NCBI RefSeq assembly: GCF_947494875.1
Contig: NZ_CANLWM010000009.1
Coordinates: 124,001 to 188,000, forward strand
Length of the DNA stretch: 64,000 nucleotides
From: an uncultured Williamsia sp.
GTDB taxonomy: Bacteria > Actinomycetota > Actinomycetes > Mycobacteriales > Mycobacteriaceae
Direction of reading: 5' to 3'
Shown: positions 40,082 to 48,782 of the stretch, one piece after another
Layout: each line of letters opens with the position of its first letter
Numbering within the stretch: position 1 is the first letter of the stretch
Position numbers and translations under genes: made by a program
Notes under the pieces: model-generated
The model's database searches: none
What the model saw: the letters and a program-made list of their open reading frames with translations, nothing else
Told to the model about the DNA's origin: nothing

Positions 40082-40764
40082 GCGTCCCCGTCGGCGGCCT
40101 TCTTCAGGCTCGCGGCGTAGATGTCGACGTACTGCTGACCGGACAGGCGCATCAGCTCGTACATGATCTCGTCGGTGACCGCCCGCTCGATGAAACGGTT
40201 GCCGTTCATGCCCTCGAAGCGCGAGAAGTCCAGCGGCTTGCCCACTCTGATGGTCACGCGGCACGGACGCGGCAGCACGGTGCCGGGCGGGTTCAGGTGG
40301 TCGGTGCCGATCATCGCGACCGGGATGACCGGCACCCCGGTCTCCATGGCGATGCGCGCGAGGCCGGTCTTGCCCTTGTACAGACGGCCGTCCGGCGAGC
40401 GGGTGCCCTCGGGGTACATCCCCATCAGCTCGCCCTCCTCGAGCTTGCGACGGGCGGCGATGAGGGCGCCCGCGGCCGCGTCGGCGCCGGTGCGGTCGAT
40501 GGGGATCTGGCCCGAGGCGGTGAAGAACCACCGCTGGAACGCGCCCTTCGGCCCTGTGCCGGTGAAGTATTCGCTCTTGGCGAGGAAGTAGATCCGCCGC
40601 GGCACCTTGAGCGGCAGGTAGAAGCTGTCGACCACGGCCAGGTGGTTGCTCGCGAGGATCGCCGGACCGCGGGTGGGGATGTTCTCGACACCTTCGATGC
40701 GCGGTCGGGCCATCAGCTTGAGTCCCGGTCCCATCAGCACGTACTTGAACAGCCAGTACCACAT
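40039..40764 (-). CDS. 1-acylglycerol-3-phosphate O-acyltransferase (PlsC family)
   Basis: A 241-residue acyltransferase. The catalytic NHLAVVDSFYLP (H-x4-D) is at residues about 39-50, the second motif FLAKSEYF, the third YPEGTRSPDG and the fourth VPVIPVAMIG. An N-terminal WYWLFKYVLMGPGLKL hydrophobic segment likely associates with the membrane. The ATG at 40764 is selected because the 20 upstream residues are Cys/Arg-rich and not family-like. It corresponds to Rv2182c; phospholipid or PIM acylation is the expected role. Confidence 0.93.
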   Translation of the reverse strand: MWYWLFKYVLMGPGLKLMARPRIEGVENIPTRGPAILASNHLAVVDSFYLPLKVPRRIYFLAKSEYFTGTGPKGAFQRWFFTASGQIPIDRTGADAAAGALIAARRKLEEGELMGMYPEGTRSPDGRLYKGKTGLARIAMETGVPVIPVAMIGTDHLNPPGTVLPRPCRVTIRVGKPLDFSRFEGMNGNRFIERAVTDEIMYELMRLSGQQYVDIYAASLKKAADGDAQPPATTVRSEPAA

Positions 40765-40867
40765 CGCCCGACTCCGATCCTCGCTCTGCCCCGCCGCAAC
40801 CGTGTCGCAGCCGACACACCGCACACCGATGTCGTGTCCGACACCCGCGCGACGACTCTACTCACCC

Positions 40868-41839
40868 TCAGCGGGTGGCGGGCACCGATGACAGGTCGCT
40901 GCGGGCGATCGCCGACGCGCCGATCACACCGGCCGCCTCGCCGAGCTGCGTGGCGCGGATCCGTGCGAGTCGACGGTGACCGCTGCCGGTGAGCAGCGCG
41001 CCGTAGTGGTCACGCGCCTCGTCGAGGAACAGACCGCTCGACGCGCCGACGCCGCCCGCGAGCACGATCAGATCGGGGTCGAAGACGTCGGCGATCAGCG
41101 CGAGCCCGTAGCCCAGCCATCGGGAGAAGTCGGCCACGGCCGCGAGTCCCATCGGATCACCGTCGTGGGCGGCCGCGGCGACGCGACGACCTGTCAGGGA
41201 CCCCGGGTCCTCCGCGGTCTCCCGCGCCAGCGGACTCGTCCGGTGTCGTCCGGCGGCGACCAACTCGACGACGTTGTCCACCAGAGCCGTCCCGCTGCAA
41301 TAGCGTTCCCAGCACCCACGCTTGCCGCAGGGACAGGGACGCCCGTCGGGGACGACCGGGAGATGACCCAACTCCGGTGCGACGCCGTTGCTCCCCCGGA
41401 ACAGCTCACCCTCGAGGAGCAGTCCGGCGCCGATGCCGGTGCCGATCGCCAGGACGAGGGTGGTGTGCCCCCCGGCGGCCGCGCCGAAGCGTCGTTCGGC
41501 GACCGCCGCGGCGTTGGCGTCGTGCTCGCAGGACACCGGCAGTCCGATCCGTTCGCTCATCTGCGCCGCGACGGGCACCTCCCGCCAGGGCAGGTGTGGG
41601 GCGAAGCGGACGACGGAGCGGTCGGGGGTGACGAACCCTGCGACGGCGAGCCCGACGGCGGCCACCTCGTACCGCTTCCGGAGATCGGTGACGAGCCAGT
41701 CGAGGCACTGCTCCAGCGCGTGGGCGGTGGTCGGGGTCTGGGCCCGTCGCGAGTCGTGGATCTGGCCGCGATCGTCGACGACGGCGGCGCGGATGCTGGT
41801 GCCCCCGACGTCGATGCCGATGGTCAACGGTCCGCTCAC
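40868..41839 (-). CDS. glk: ROK-family glucokinase
   Basis: A 323-residue sugar kinase. The phosphate-binding IGIDVGGTSIRAAVVD is at about 7-22, then the sugar-binding EHDANAAAVAERRFG, LAIGTGIGAGLL, ELGHLPV and the ROK zinc motif CPCGKRGCWERYCSG. It is probably a glucokinase using ATP. The GTG overlaps the stop of the preceding small gene as GTGA. In M. tuberculosis no such gene lies between Rv2182c and Rv2183c, so this is an insertion relative to that order. Confidence 0.88.
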   Translation of the reverse strand: MSGPLTIGIDVGGTSIRAAVVDDRGQIHDSRRAQTPTTAHALEQCLDWLVTDLRKRYEVAAVGLAVAGFVTPDRSVVRFAPHLPWREVPVAAQMSERIGLPVSCEHDANAAAVAERRFGAAAGGHTTLVLAIGTGIGAGLLLEGELFRGSNGVAPELGHLPVVPDGRPCPCGKRGCWERYCSGTALVDNVVELVAAGRHRTSPLARETAEDPGSLTGRRVAAAAHDGDPMGLAAVADFSRWLGYGLALIADVFDPDLIVLAGGVGASSGLFLDEARDHYGALLTGSGHRRLARIRATQLGEAAGVIGASAIARSDLSSVPATR

Positions 41840-42219
41840 GTGGGGTGCACCTCGACGGTGATCGGCTGGAAGGACCCGCCGCGTCCGGCCGGGCCACGGC
41901 TGTCGGGCCGGACGCGGGTCCGGCGGGCGCGATCACCACCGACCTCGTCGAGCGCCGCCGAGATCGCCTGCAGCGCGGCGATGAGAGCCGTGATGACGCG
42001 GTTCACCAGTTCGGTGACCTCCACGACGATCGCGTCGACCGCGGCGCGGACCGCCGGACCCATGTCGACGGGCGGGCGGGCCGGGTCGCGCGCCTCGACG
42101 TTGTCCCCGATCACGGTGGTGGCGAAGTGCTCGACCCGGTCGAGCATCGCGAGGACGAGCGCACGCAGCGGATCGGTGTCCGCGGCGTCGCGACGCCCGT
42201 CGGCACCCGAGCTGTCCAT
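41836..42219 (-). CDS. Small protein of unknown function (Rv2183c position)
   Basis: A 127-residue protein without recognisable domain. The middle is an amphipathic helical stretch (AVDAIVVEVTELVNRVITAL then IAALQAISAALDEVGG), which could be membrane-associated. Both ends are charged. It lies between the ArsA-like ATPase and glk, and its stop overlaps the glk GTG by 4 nt. Same-strand placement with the ATPase suggests they share a transcript. Confidence 0.7.
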   Translation of the reverse strand: MDSSGADGRRDAADTDPLRALVLAMLDRVEHFATTVIGDNVEARDPARPPVDMGPAVRAAVDAIVVEVTELVNRVITALIAALQAISAALDEVGGDRARRTRVRPDSRGPAGRGGSFQPITVEVHPT

Positions 42220-42288
42220 GCGTTCTGTCTCCCTGGCGATCGATGTCGACGTGGTCGGGTACGGGTGGCGTACCGCGGTCGTCGGGCC

Positions 42289-43479
42289 TCAGTCGTCGGC
42301 GTGACCCGCCCGCGGCCACACCGCGGGGTCCGGGCTGAACCGCACACTCAGCGTCCCATCATCCCATCGGGCGTCCAGGACCGTACACCGGCGCAACACC
42401 GAGGGGAGGGTCACCCGGTGCCGGACGCCGCTGAGGGTCACCAACAGGTCGTCACCCGACCGGCCCAGCGCGAGCGTCTCGGGATCGGGCAGGGGCTGTC
42501 GCCACGAGAGGCGGTACACCGACGACAGTCCCGTGCCCGAGACGTGCTCGACCTCTGCCGCGGACGAGCCGGCGGGCGCGGGCACGCCGTCCGGGACCTC
42601 GATGCCCAGGCGACGCAGCGCGGCGACCGTGCGCGGCTCCACCGACAGCTCGTGGGCGACGGACACGGGCAGGGCCGGACCGCGATGCGTCGGCACGATG
42701 TCGTGTCCGTCCTCGCGTCCGCGGTTCACGACGACGCCGCACGTGCTGATGCCCATGAGGTCGAGCGCGGCGAGCAGTCGGTGGGTGGCCTCGCGTCCGT
42801 GGTCACCGGCCGGGGTCACGATGTGGGCGCGGGTCACGCTGGGGTCGACGAGGAGCCCGGCGATGTCGGCGCAGTCGGCGGCGAGTTGGTCGACGACGCC
42901 CGCCCCACCCGCGAGACGCGGTGTCTCCGCGGCGCCGGCGAGCCGCCGGTGCCGCGGCCAGATCCGTTCGAGGTAACCCGCGACGAGCGCGGGCACGCCG
43001 AGGAACCCGATCGGGTCGATGCCACCCGAGCAGTCGACGACCACCCGGCGCCACCGTCCCGAGACCGCCTCGTCGCGGATGCGGCGCCACGCGAGCATCT
43101 GCTCGACACCGGGCATGCCCGCCAGTTCCTCGGGGTCGATCGCGGCGACGTCGGCCGCGAGCCCACCCGCCAGCGACACCGGTCCCCGCAGGATCGCCCA
43201 CGTGTCACCGAGCATGGCGAGGGTGTCGAGCTCGAGCAGGTGCGCCTGCTGGGAGACGGCCACCGGCGCCCCGGGGGTCGAGTACACACCGAACACCCGC
43301 GACGCCGTCCGGAAGCGGTCGAGGGTGACCAGGAGTGTGCCGCCGGCGTCGGTACGGCGCGAGACCGCCTGCCGCACAGAACGACCCGACGCGGCCCCGA
43401 CGGCGACGGCAGCGGCGACGGTCGAGACGCCCGCGCCCCCCGGGCCGAGCACGACGTGGACGGGTACGACGTCGATCAG
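42289..43479 (-). CDS. ArsA/GET3-like P-loop ATPase (Rv2184c type)
   Basis: A protein of about 396 residues. The deviant P-loop GPGGAGVST lies near residue 11, followed by TLLVTLD, LAMLGDTWAILRG, VVVDCSGGIDPIGFLGVP, TPAGDHGREATHRLLAALDLMG and CGVVVNRG. The C-terminal part carries a small Hsp20-like fold (LLVTLSGVRHRVTLPSVLRR), as in several actinobacterial ArsA-related proteins. There is no ATG/GTG/TTG before the P-loop strand. A CTG at 43479 overlaps the upstream SRPBCC stop as CTGA and gives the N-terminus (M)IDVVPVHVVLGPGG, so CTG initiation is inferred. Function is unknown. Confidence 0.82.
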   Translation of the reverse strand: MIDVVPVHVVLGPGGAGVSTVAAAVAVGAASGRSVRQAVSRRTDAGGTLLVTLDRFRTASRVFGVYSTPGAPVAVSQQAHLLELDTLAMLGDTWAILRGPVSLAGGLAADVAAIDPEELAGMPGVEQMLAWRRIRDEAVSGRWRRVVVDCSGGIDPIGFLGVPALVAGYLERIWPRHRRLAGAAETPRLAGGAGVVDQLAADCADIAGLLVDPSVTRAHIVTPAGDHGREATHRLLAALDLMGISTCGVVVNRGREDGHDIVPTHRGPALPVSVAHELSVEPRTVAALRRLGIEVPDGVPAPAGSSAAEVEHVSGTGLSSVYRLSWRQPLPDPETLALGRSGDDLLVTLSGVRHRVTLPSVLRRCTVLDARWDDGTLSVRFSPDPAVWPRAGHADD

Positions 43480-43925
43480 CCTTCCACCCTCTTCTTCAGT
43501 TCCTTCAGCGCCGCGTCGGTGATGGCCTTCTCCGCCCGGCGTTTCAGGGCGCCGATGATGGGGATCGCGAGGTCGACGGTCAGCTGGTAGGTGACCTTCG
43601 TCGACCCGGATGCCTGCTGCACCAACGTGTATCGGCCGTGCTGGGCCGTCTGCAGCTCGCTGCTGACCAGCTCCCACTCGACCGAACGGCCGTCGGGTGC
43701 CCACGTGTAGGCCAGCTCGTAGGTGTCGCGCAGCACGCCGGCGTCGAGACGGAAGCGCACGCGTCGGGGGCGGGCGGACCCGTCGGAGCCGGCACCGGGT
43801 TCGGTCACGGTCACCTCGTCCGCGGCCGACACCCACTCGGGATAGCGGTCGAAGTCGGCGATCACCGCCATGACGGCATCCGGGTCGGCGCTGATGACGA
43901 TGGATTGCTCTGTGCTGTCGGCCAT
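43476..43925 (-). CDS. SRPBCC superfamily protein (Rv2185c/TB16.3 type)
   Basis: A 149-residue START/Bet v1-like protein with a hydrophobic ligand cavity. It begins MADSTEQSIVISADPDAVMA and continues VIADFDRYPEWV, then VRFRLDAGVLRDTYELAY and the C-terminal long helix IIGALKRRAEKAITDAALKEL. The ATG at 43925 follows the previous stop by 1 nt. The fold suggests binding of a lipid or polyketide-like ligand, but no substrate is known. In M. tuberculosis it lies beside the same ATPase and PimB. Confidence 0.9.
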   Translation of the reverse strand: MADSTEQSIVISADPDAVMAVIADFDRYPEWVSAADEVTVTEPGAGSDGSARPRRVRFRLDAGVLRDTYELAYTWAPDGRSVEWELVSSELQTAQHGRYTLVQQASGSTKVTYQLTVDLAIPIIGALKRRAEKAITDAALKELKKRVEG

Positions 43926-43926
43926 C

Positions 43927-44349
43927 TCACACGCCTCCTGTCGTCGCCGCGGCGTCCGCCCCGTCGGCCCGTGCGACCCCGGCCGCGGGGTCACCCGCGG
44001 CTCTGCCCGCCTCCAGTCGCCGCTTCACCTCGGTGGACATCCGACGCCCGGCGACGCGGCGCCGGTGGTTCTCCGCGCCCGGCCGACCTCTCTCGTCGGC
44101 GGCCGGCTCGGCATGGAGGAAGTAGTGCAGGACGAAGCCGTCGAGCAGCGGTTGACACCAGATCTCCATGGTGCCGGTGAGGGCTCCCCCCACACGCCAC
44201 CGCACGCCCTGCTCGGCACGGTCCTCGACCACCTCGAGCCGCAGGTCGGGCCACCAGCGGGACCAGCGACGGAGGTCTCCGACGACGGCGGCGACCGAGC
44301 CGGGCGACGCGGCCACGAAGGTCTCGTCGGCCACCTGGACGCTGTTCAC
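43927..44349 (-). CDS. Second SRPBCC protein (Rv2186c type)
   Basis: A 140-residue START-like protein starting VNSVQVADETFVAASPGSVA and containing VVGDLRRWSRWWPDLRLEVV, RWRVGGALTGTMEIWCQP and FVLHYFLHAEPA. A basic and Ala/Gly-rich tail ends the protein. The GTG at 44349 is preceded closely by an AT-containing TAGACC, so the transcript may be leaderless. It is one nt upstream of the other SRPBCC gene. The fadD15 gene that lies between this gene and pimB in M. tuberculosis is missing. Confidence 0.82.
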   Translation of the reverse strand: MNSVQVADETFVAASPGSVAAVVGDLRRWSRWWPDLRLEVVEDRAEQGVRWRVGGALTGTMEIWCQPLLDGFVLHYFLHAEPAADERGRPGAENHRRRVAGRRMSTEVKRRLEAGRAAGDPAAGVARADGADAAATTGGV

Positions 44350-44411
44350 CGGTCTAGCTTCACATACCCCGTCGCCGGTCCCGACCCCACCGTGGCGCGC
44401 GGCGGTCACCG

Positions 44412-45545
44412 TCACCTCGGCCCTCCCGCCAGCAGTCGACGCATGCGGTCGGCGATGCCGTCCCATTCCCACGACCCGGTCGCCCAGTCACGCCCGGCGC
44501 GGCCCATCCGCGCGGCCCGACCCCGGTCGGCGAGCAGTTCCCCGACCGCCGCGGCCACCGCGGACGGGTCCCGACCGTCGACCACATGGCCGGTGCGCCC
44601 GTCGACGACGGTCTCCGGTGCACCCCCGGACTGCCCGGCGACGACGGGGACGCCGCTGGCGGACGCCTCGAGGTAGACGATGCCGAGCCCCTCGACGTCG
44701 AGCCCACCTCCCCGGGTCCGTGCCGGCATCGCGAAGACGTCGGCCGCCGCGTGGTAGGCGGGGACGTCGGCGACGTCGACCGACCCGGTCAGCACGATCC
44801 GGTCCCGCGCCGGTGACGCGGACCGACGGCGCTCGAGGGCGTCCCGGTGGGGCCCGCCGCCGACGAGGAGGAGGCGCGCGTCGGGCTCGCGGCGCAGCAC
44901 CTCGTCGAACCCGTCGATGAGGACGTCCTGTCCCTTGCGGGGAACCAGGCGCGACAGACACAGCACGACCGGCGCGTCACCGAGGCCGTGACGGTCCCGG
45001 ATCCGCGCGCGGGCGACGTCGTCGGGGGCGAAGCGGGTGGTGTCGACACCGGGCGGCACGTGCTCCAACGCCGCCCGGGCACCGAACGCCGAGGCGAAGC
45101 GACCCCGGGTGTACCGGCTGACGAAGGTGACGACGTCGGTGTGGGTCCCGATGTGCCGCAGCGTCTGTCGCGCCGCCGGGAGCATCGACCACCCGACCTC
45201 GTGCCCGTGGGTGCTCGCGACGACCCGCCGCGCGCCGGCCCGTCGGACCACCGGCGCCAGCACCGCGAGAGGCGCGGCGGCACCGAACCACACGGTCTCG
45301 ATCTCGTGACGGGCGACGAGGTCGGCCGCACGGCGGGCGACCCCGGGTGTCGGCAGCATCAATCCCGTGGGGTGCCGGTGGACCCGATACGACGCACGCG
45401 CGTCGAAGGCGGCGTCGTCGCGCCACCGTGGCGCGTAGACGACCACCTCGTCGGACGGCAACCGGTCGACGATGTTCTGCAGATAGGACTGGATGCCGCC
45501 CGGGCGCGGCGGGTAGTCGTTGGTGACCAGCAGGGTGCGGGGCAT
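44412..45545 (-). CDS. pimB: GDP-mannose-dependent PIM mannosyltransferase PimB
   Basis: A 377-residue GT4 enzyme adding the second mannose to phosphatidylinositol mannoside. The N-terminus is MPRTLLVTNDYPPRPGGIQS then YLQNIV; next come STHGHEVGW, VPPGVDTTRF, LCLSRLVPRKGQDVLIDGF and the donor site GLGIVYLEASASGVPVVAG. The ATG at 45545 is chosen by comparison with the M. tuberculosis start; a GTG three codons upstream is possible. It is preceded by the lipoprotein gene with a 37-nt gap. Essential for PIM/lipomannan anchors in mycobacteria. Confidence 0.93.
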   Translation of the reverse strand: MPRTLLVTNDYPPRPGGIQSYLQNIVDRLPSDEVVVYAPRWRDDAAFDARASYRVHRHPTGLMLPTPGVARRAADLVARHEIETVWFGAAAPLAVLAPVVRRAGARRVVASTHGHEVGWSMLPAARQTLRHIGTHTDVVTFVSRYTRGRFASAFGARAALEHVPPGVDTTRFAPDDVARARIRDRHGLGDAPVVLCLSRLVPRKGQDVLIDGFDEVLRREPDARLLLVGGGPHRDALERRRSASPARDRIVLTGSVDVADVPAYHAAADVFAMPARTRGGGLDVEGLGIVYLEASASGVPVVAGQSGGAPETVVDGRTGHVVDGRDPSAVAAAVGELLADRGRAARMGRAGRDWATGSWEWDGIADRMRRLLAGGPR

Positions 45546-45582
45546 CACGCCCACCCGGGGCGGGAGCCGGCGACCGGACCGG

Positions 45583-46965
45583 TCATCGCGTGACGGCCGC
45601 CGTCAGCCAGGCGCGCCAGCGGTCGATCACCGCGTCACCGGGTGCGCCGAGCGTCGCGGACATGGCGTCGGACTGCGCCTGGGCGGTGCTCGGACCACCG
45701 GCAAGTCGGAGGTAGAGCGCGCGAAGACGCTGTGGCGAATAGGACTCCGCGGCGAACGCCGCGAACGACCACGCGGTCTGATAGGCGACCCGGGCGTCGG
45801 GTCCCGCGACGTCGAAGGCGGCGTCGTCGGGCAGAGCGGTCGGGACCTGGCCGGCACGGACGCGATCGGCGAGGTCGGGCGCCGCGTCGGCGAGGACCCG
45901 ATACGTCCCCCGACGGCCGACGTACTCCGCGACACCCTCGGTGAGCCACTTCGGCGCGCTGTCGGAGGTCCGCGGCCGGGCGGCGACGTGGGTGAGCTCA
46001 TGGCGGAGGACGACGTCGAGCGCGGGTCCGGGGAGGTCGGTGATCGCGCCCGGCGTGAACACGACGCGCTGGCCCAGTGCGCTTGAACCGGTGTCGTCCC
46101 CGGACACGGTGGCGGCGGCGGCGGACGCGGTGTCGCCCTGGGTACGGGCCAGACCCGCGAAGGCGGATGTGGAGTCGGTCGCGATCACGACCGCCCGACG
46201 CGGCCACTGTCCACCCCAGAAGGCGGTGACGGCGCCGACCGCTCCCGGCAACGCCGCCCGGATCCGATCGCCGAGACCCCGGCTGCCCGGGTAGTCCAGG
46301 ACGACCGAGGTGCCGCCGCCCGTCGACACGCGCTGCGCGCGGACGTCGGGGAAGTCCCAGAACTGCGGTCGCACGGTGCCCGTCCCGAGCAGGGGGCCGG
46401 CGTCACCGACCACGGTCCAGCGGTCGTCGTAGCGGGCCATCACCATCGGACGCAGCACGGTCGTCGGCGCCTGGTCCACTCCGGCGAACTGGTACCGCAG
46501 GGCCACGGGGACCACCCACGAGTCGGAGCTGCCCTGGGTGTCGAGACGCTGCTGCAGCGCCGCCGGGACGGGCATTTCCCCCAGCTGACCACTGTCGCCG
46601 AGCTGCCCGGAGGCGTCGCCGTCGCCGGTGTCGCGCTGGACGCGGTAGTCGAGGGTGCCGATGCCCACGGCCGCGAAGGCCTGCGCCGTCCGAGCGATCG
46701 ATGCGCGGAAGTCGGGTGTGGCGGCGGGGTCGACCAGCGCGGTCGCCGCGGACACGTCCCCGCTGCGTTCGGCCCGGGCGAGTGCACCGAGCGTGGCCAG
46801 GACACCCTGCTCCCGGTCGGCCTCGTAGACGTTCTGCGACGAGGACGACGCCCCCGTGGGGCCCGGGGCGTCGGAACCGCACGCCGCCACTCCGACAGCA
46901 CAGACCGTGACGACGACTGCGGCCACGACGCGCGCGCGGATGCCGGTTCCGATCGGGCGGCGCAC
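45583..46965 (-). CDS. Lipoprotein with HExxH metallopeptidase-like motif
   Basis: A 460-residue secreted lipoprotein. The signal sequence RARVVAAVVVTVCAVGVAAC ends in the lipobox GVAAC (Cys about 28). A NTF2-like N-terminal region (about 40-200) precedes a gluzincin-like region with VVLRHELTHVAARP (HELTH) and KWLTEGVAEYVG, the downstream Glu of zinc peptidases. The GTG at 46965 begins one nt after the NlpC/P60 stop. The exact family is not recognised; location beside a peptidoglycan hydrolase suggests a cell envelope role. The substrate cannot be inferred. Confidence 0.8.
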   Translation of the reverse strand: MRRPIGTGIRARVVAAVVVTVCAVGVAACGSDAPGPTGASSSSQNVYEADREQGVLATLGALARAERSGDVSAATALVDPAATPDFRASIARTAQAFAAVGIGTLDYRVQRDTGDGDASGQLGDSGQLGEMPVPAALQQRLDTQGSSDSWVVPVALRYQFAGVDQAPTTVLRPMVMARYDDRWTVVGDAGPLLGTGTVRPQFWDFPDVRAQRVSTGGGTSVVLDYPGSRGLGDRIRAALPGAVGAVTAFWGGQWPRRAVVIATDSTSAFAGLARTQGDTASAAAATVSGDDTGSSALGQRVVFTPGAITDLPGPALDVVLRHELTHVAARPRTSDSAPKWLTEGVAEYVGRRGTYRVLADAAPDLADRVRAGQVPTALPDDAAFDVAGPDARVAYQTAWSFAAFAAESYSPQRLRALYLRLAGGPSTAQAQSDAMSATLGAPGDAVIDRWRAWLTAAVTR

Positions 46966-46966
46966 C

Positions 46967-48010
46967 TCAGTAGCGCCGGGCGGCCTTGTAGGGCCCCGCG
47001 TCGTCGATCGGGACCACCTTGACCGGGACCCCGAACGTCGAGGCGTGCACCACGTATCCGTCACCCACGTACATCCCGACGTGGCTCGCGTCGTCGTAGT
47101 AGATGATCAGGTCGCCGGGGCGCAGGTCCTTGCGGTCGACCGGTGTACCGCCCGACAGCTGCGCCTCGCTCGACCGCGGCAGAGTCTCCCCCGCCTGCTT
47201 GTAGGCCCACACCATGAGGCCCGAGCAGTCGAACTGCGCGGGACCGGTGGCGCCCCACACGTACGGGTCCCCGATCCGTGTGAGCGCGGCCTGGACGGCG
47301 ACGACCCAGCGAGCGGTGCCCTTCGGGATCAGCGCCGGGTCGAAGGTGATGTCCGGCCCACGCAACGCCGCGAGCTGCTTGCCGGTGAGTGACTCGTACA
47401 CGGCCTTGACCTGCGCGATGTTCAGCTGCAGATCACTCTGCTTCGCCTGTAGCCCCGCGCGGGTGGCGTCGACCGCGGCGACCGCTTTCGCCGCGGTGTC
47501 GCGTGCCTGCTGTGCGGAGGCCTTCGCCTCGACGGCGTCCGCCGAGGCCGCCCGGTAGGCCCGGACGTCGGCCGCGGTCTGACGCGAGAGCATCTCCAGA
47601 CCGGACATCTGATCGAGCAGCGACTGTGGCGAGTCCGACACCAGCACCGCGTAGAGACGATTCACCCGGGCGCCGCGATAGGAGGCGCGCACCAGGGTGT
47701 CGACGCGCGACTGCAGAGCGTCGAGCCGACCCGACAACGCGGCGAGCTGCTTGTCCGCTGCGGCCACGGCGGCGTCGGCGGCGCGGACCTCCGCCTGGCG
47801 TCGGTCGAGGTCGATCTGCGCGTTGTGCATCGCCTCGGACGCCTTCTCGGCGTCACGGCCCAGCGAGGTGTAGCGGGCGAGGAGCTGATCGGGGTTGCGC
47901 GTCACCGGGTCGGCTCCGACAGGTCCGGCCGAGCACAGCACGACGACACCGACGATCAGGGTCGCGATGCACGAGACGACGCCGCGCGCGACACGCTCTC
48001 CCACCATCAC
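46967..48010 (-). CDS. NlpC/P60 endopeptidase with coiled coil (Rv2190c type)
   Basis: A 347-residue exported D,L-endopeptidase. The signal peptide ends near GPVGA (about residue 33). Residues about 40-190 form a long coiled coil like RipA/RipC. The NlpC/P60 domain begins VQAALTRIGDPYVWGATGPA; the catalytic Cys is in FDCSGLMVWAYKQAG, His in DASHVGMYVGDGYVVHAS. The product cleaves D-Glu-meso-DAP bonds in stem peptides. In M. tuberculosis Rv2190c affects cell wall and virulence. A 155-nt gap with no clear element separates it from the second hydrolase gene upstream. Confidence 0.93.
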   Translation of the reverse strand: MMVGERVARGVVSCIATLIVGVVVLCSAGPVGADPVTRNPDQLLARYTSLGRDAEKASEAMHNAQIDLDRRQAEVRAADAAVAAADKQLAALSGRLDALQSRVDTLVRASYRGARVNRLYAVLVSDSPQSLLDQMSGLEMLSRQTAADVRAYRAASADAVEAKASAQQARDTAAKAVAAVDATRAGLQAKQSDLQLNIAQVKAVYESLTGKQLAALRGPDITFDPALIPKGTARWVVAVQAALTRIGDPYVWGATGPAQFDCSGLMVWAYKQAGETLPRSSEAQLSGGTPVDRKDLRPGDLIIYYDDASHVGMYVGDGYVVHASTFGVPVKVVPIDDAGPYKAARRY

Positions 48011-48165
48011 GAGTACTGGTTCACCTTCGAATCCGTTCGTCCCCCGGCAGACGCGCCGGGGCCGACTCGCGACCGTACCCCTCGGGCGTCCCGGGGAACG
48101 ATACGGCCACCACCACGTCCGTGATCACGCTTCTCCCGAACCACGGCCACCGCACACCAGGTCGG

Positions 48166-48750
48166 TCAGTACCGCCGTGCCGCGTAGAAATCGATGCTCT
48201 TCAGGCTGGCCTTCGACACCGGCACACCCTCGGTCAGCGAGTGCACGATCGTGCCGTTGCCGATGTAGATGCCGGCGTGCGAACCGCCGTTCATGATGAT
48301 GACGTCGCCGGGCTCGAGATCCTTCTCCGCGACCGGGGTGCCGCCCCCGAGCTGGCCGTAGCTGTCGCGGGGGATGGTCTTGCCGGCCTGCTTGTAGGAC
48401 CAGTAGACGAGGCCGGAGCAGTCGAACGCGCTCGGACCCGCCGCGCCGTAGACATACGGCGACCCGATCCGGGTGACGGCCGCGGACGCGGCGCGCTGGC
48501 CGATCGCGCGGGTCGGCGCGAGGTTCGGGGCGGTACCCGGGCCCTTCGGCTTCGCCTTGAACTGCGGCGGGATCTGGTTCTCGGTCACACCGGGGATCTC
48601 GAAGGTGCCGATGCCCGGCACGGTGATCGGCGCCGCGAGGGCGGGACCCGCTCCGGTCGCCACGGCGCCCAGGGTGATCGTGCCGGCGAGAACTGCTCCT
48701 CGCGCGGTCTTCAGACCGGTGTTCGTGCTCTGTGCGCGGTGTTTCGCCAC
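48166..48750 (-). CDS. Small NlpC/P60 cell wall hydrolase
   Basis: A 194-residue secreted protein. A basic head and signal peptide (about 1-39, ending GPALA) are followed by a short linker with GIGTFEIPGVTENQIPPQFK. The catalytic domain reads AAVTRIGSPYVYGAAGPSAF, DCSGLVYWSYKQAGK (Cys) and GGSHAGIYIGNGTIVHS (His). It resembles the second NlpC domain gene downstream but lacks the coiled coil. A ydaO-type c-di-AMP riboswitch lies directly upstream, so expression is likely tied to c-di-AMP, as for other actinobacterial resuscitation and wall hydrolase genes. Confidence 0.93.
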   Translation of the reverse strand: MAKHRAQSTNTGLKTARGAVLAGTITLGAVATGAGPALAAPITVPGIGTFEIPGVTENQIPPQFKAKPKGPGTAPNLAPTRAIGQRAASAAVTRIGSPYVYGAAGPSAFDCSGLVYWSYKQAGKTIPRDSYGQLGGGTPVAEKDLEPGDVIIMNGGSHAGIYIGNGTIVHSLTEGVPVSKASLKSIDFYAARRY

Positions 48751-48782
48751 GTACGCGTTCTCCTCGGTTCTTCCTCGACCGC

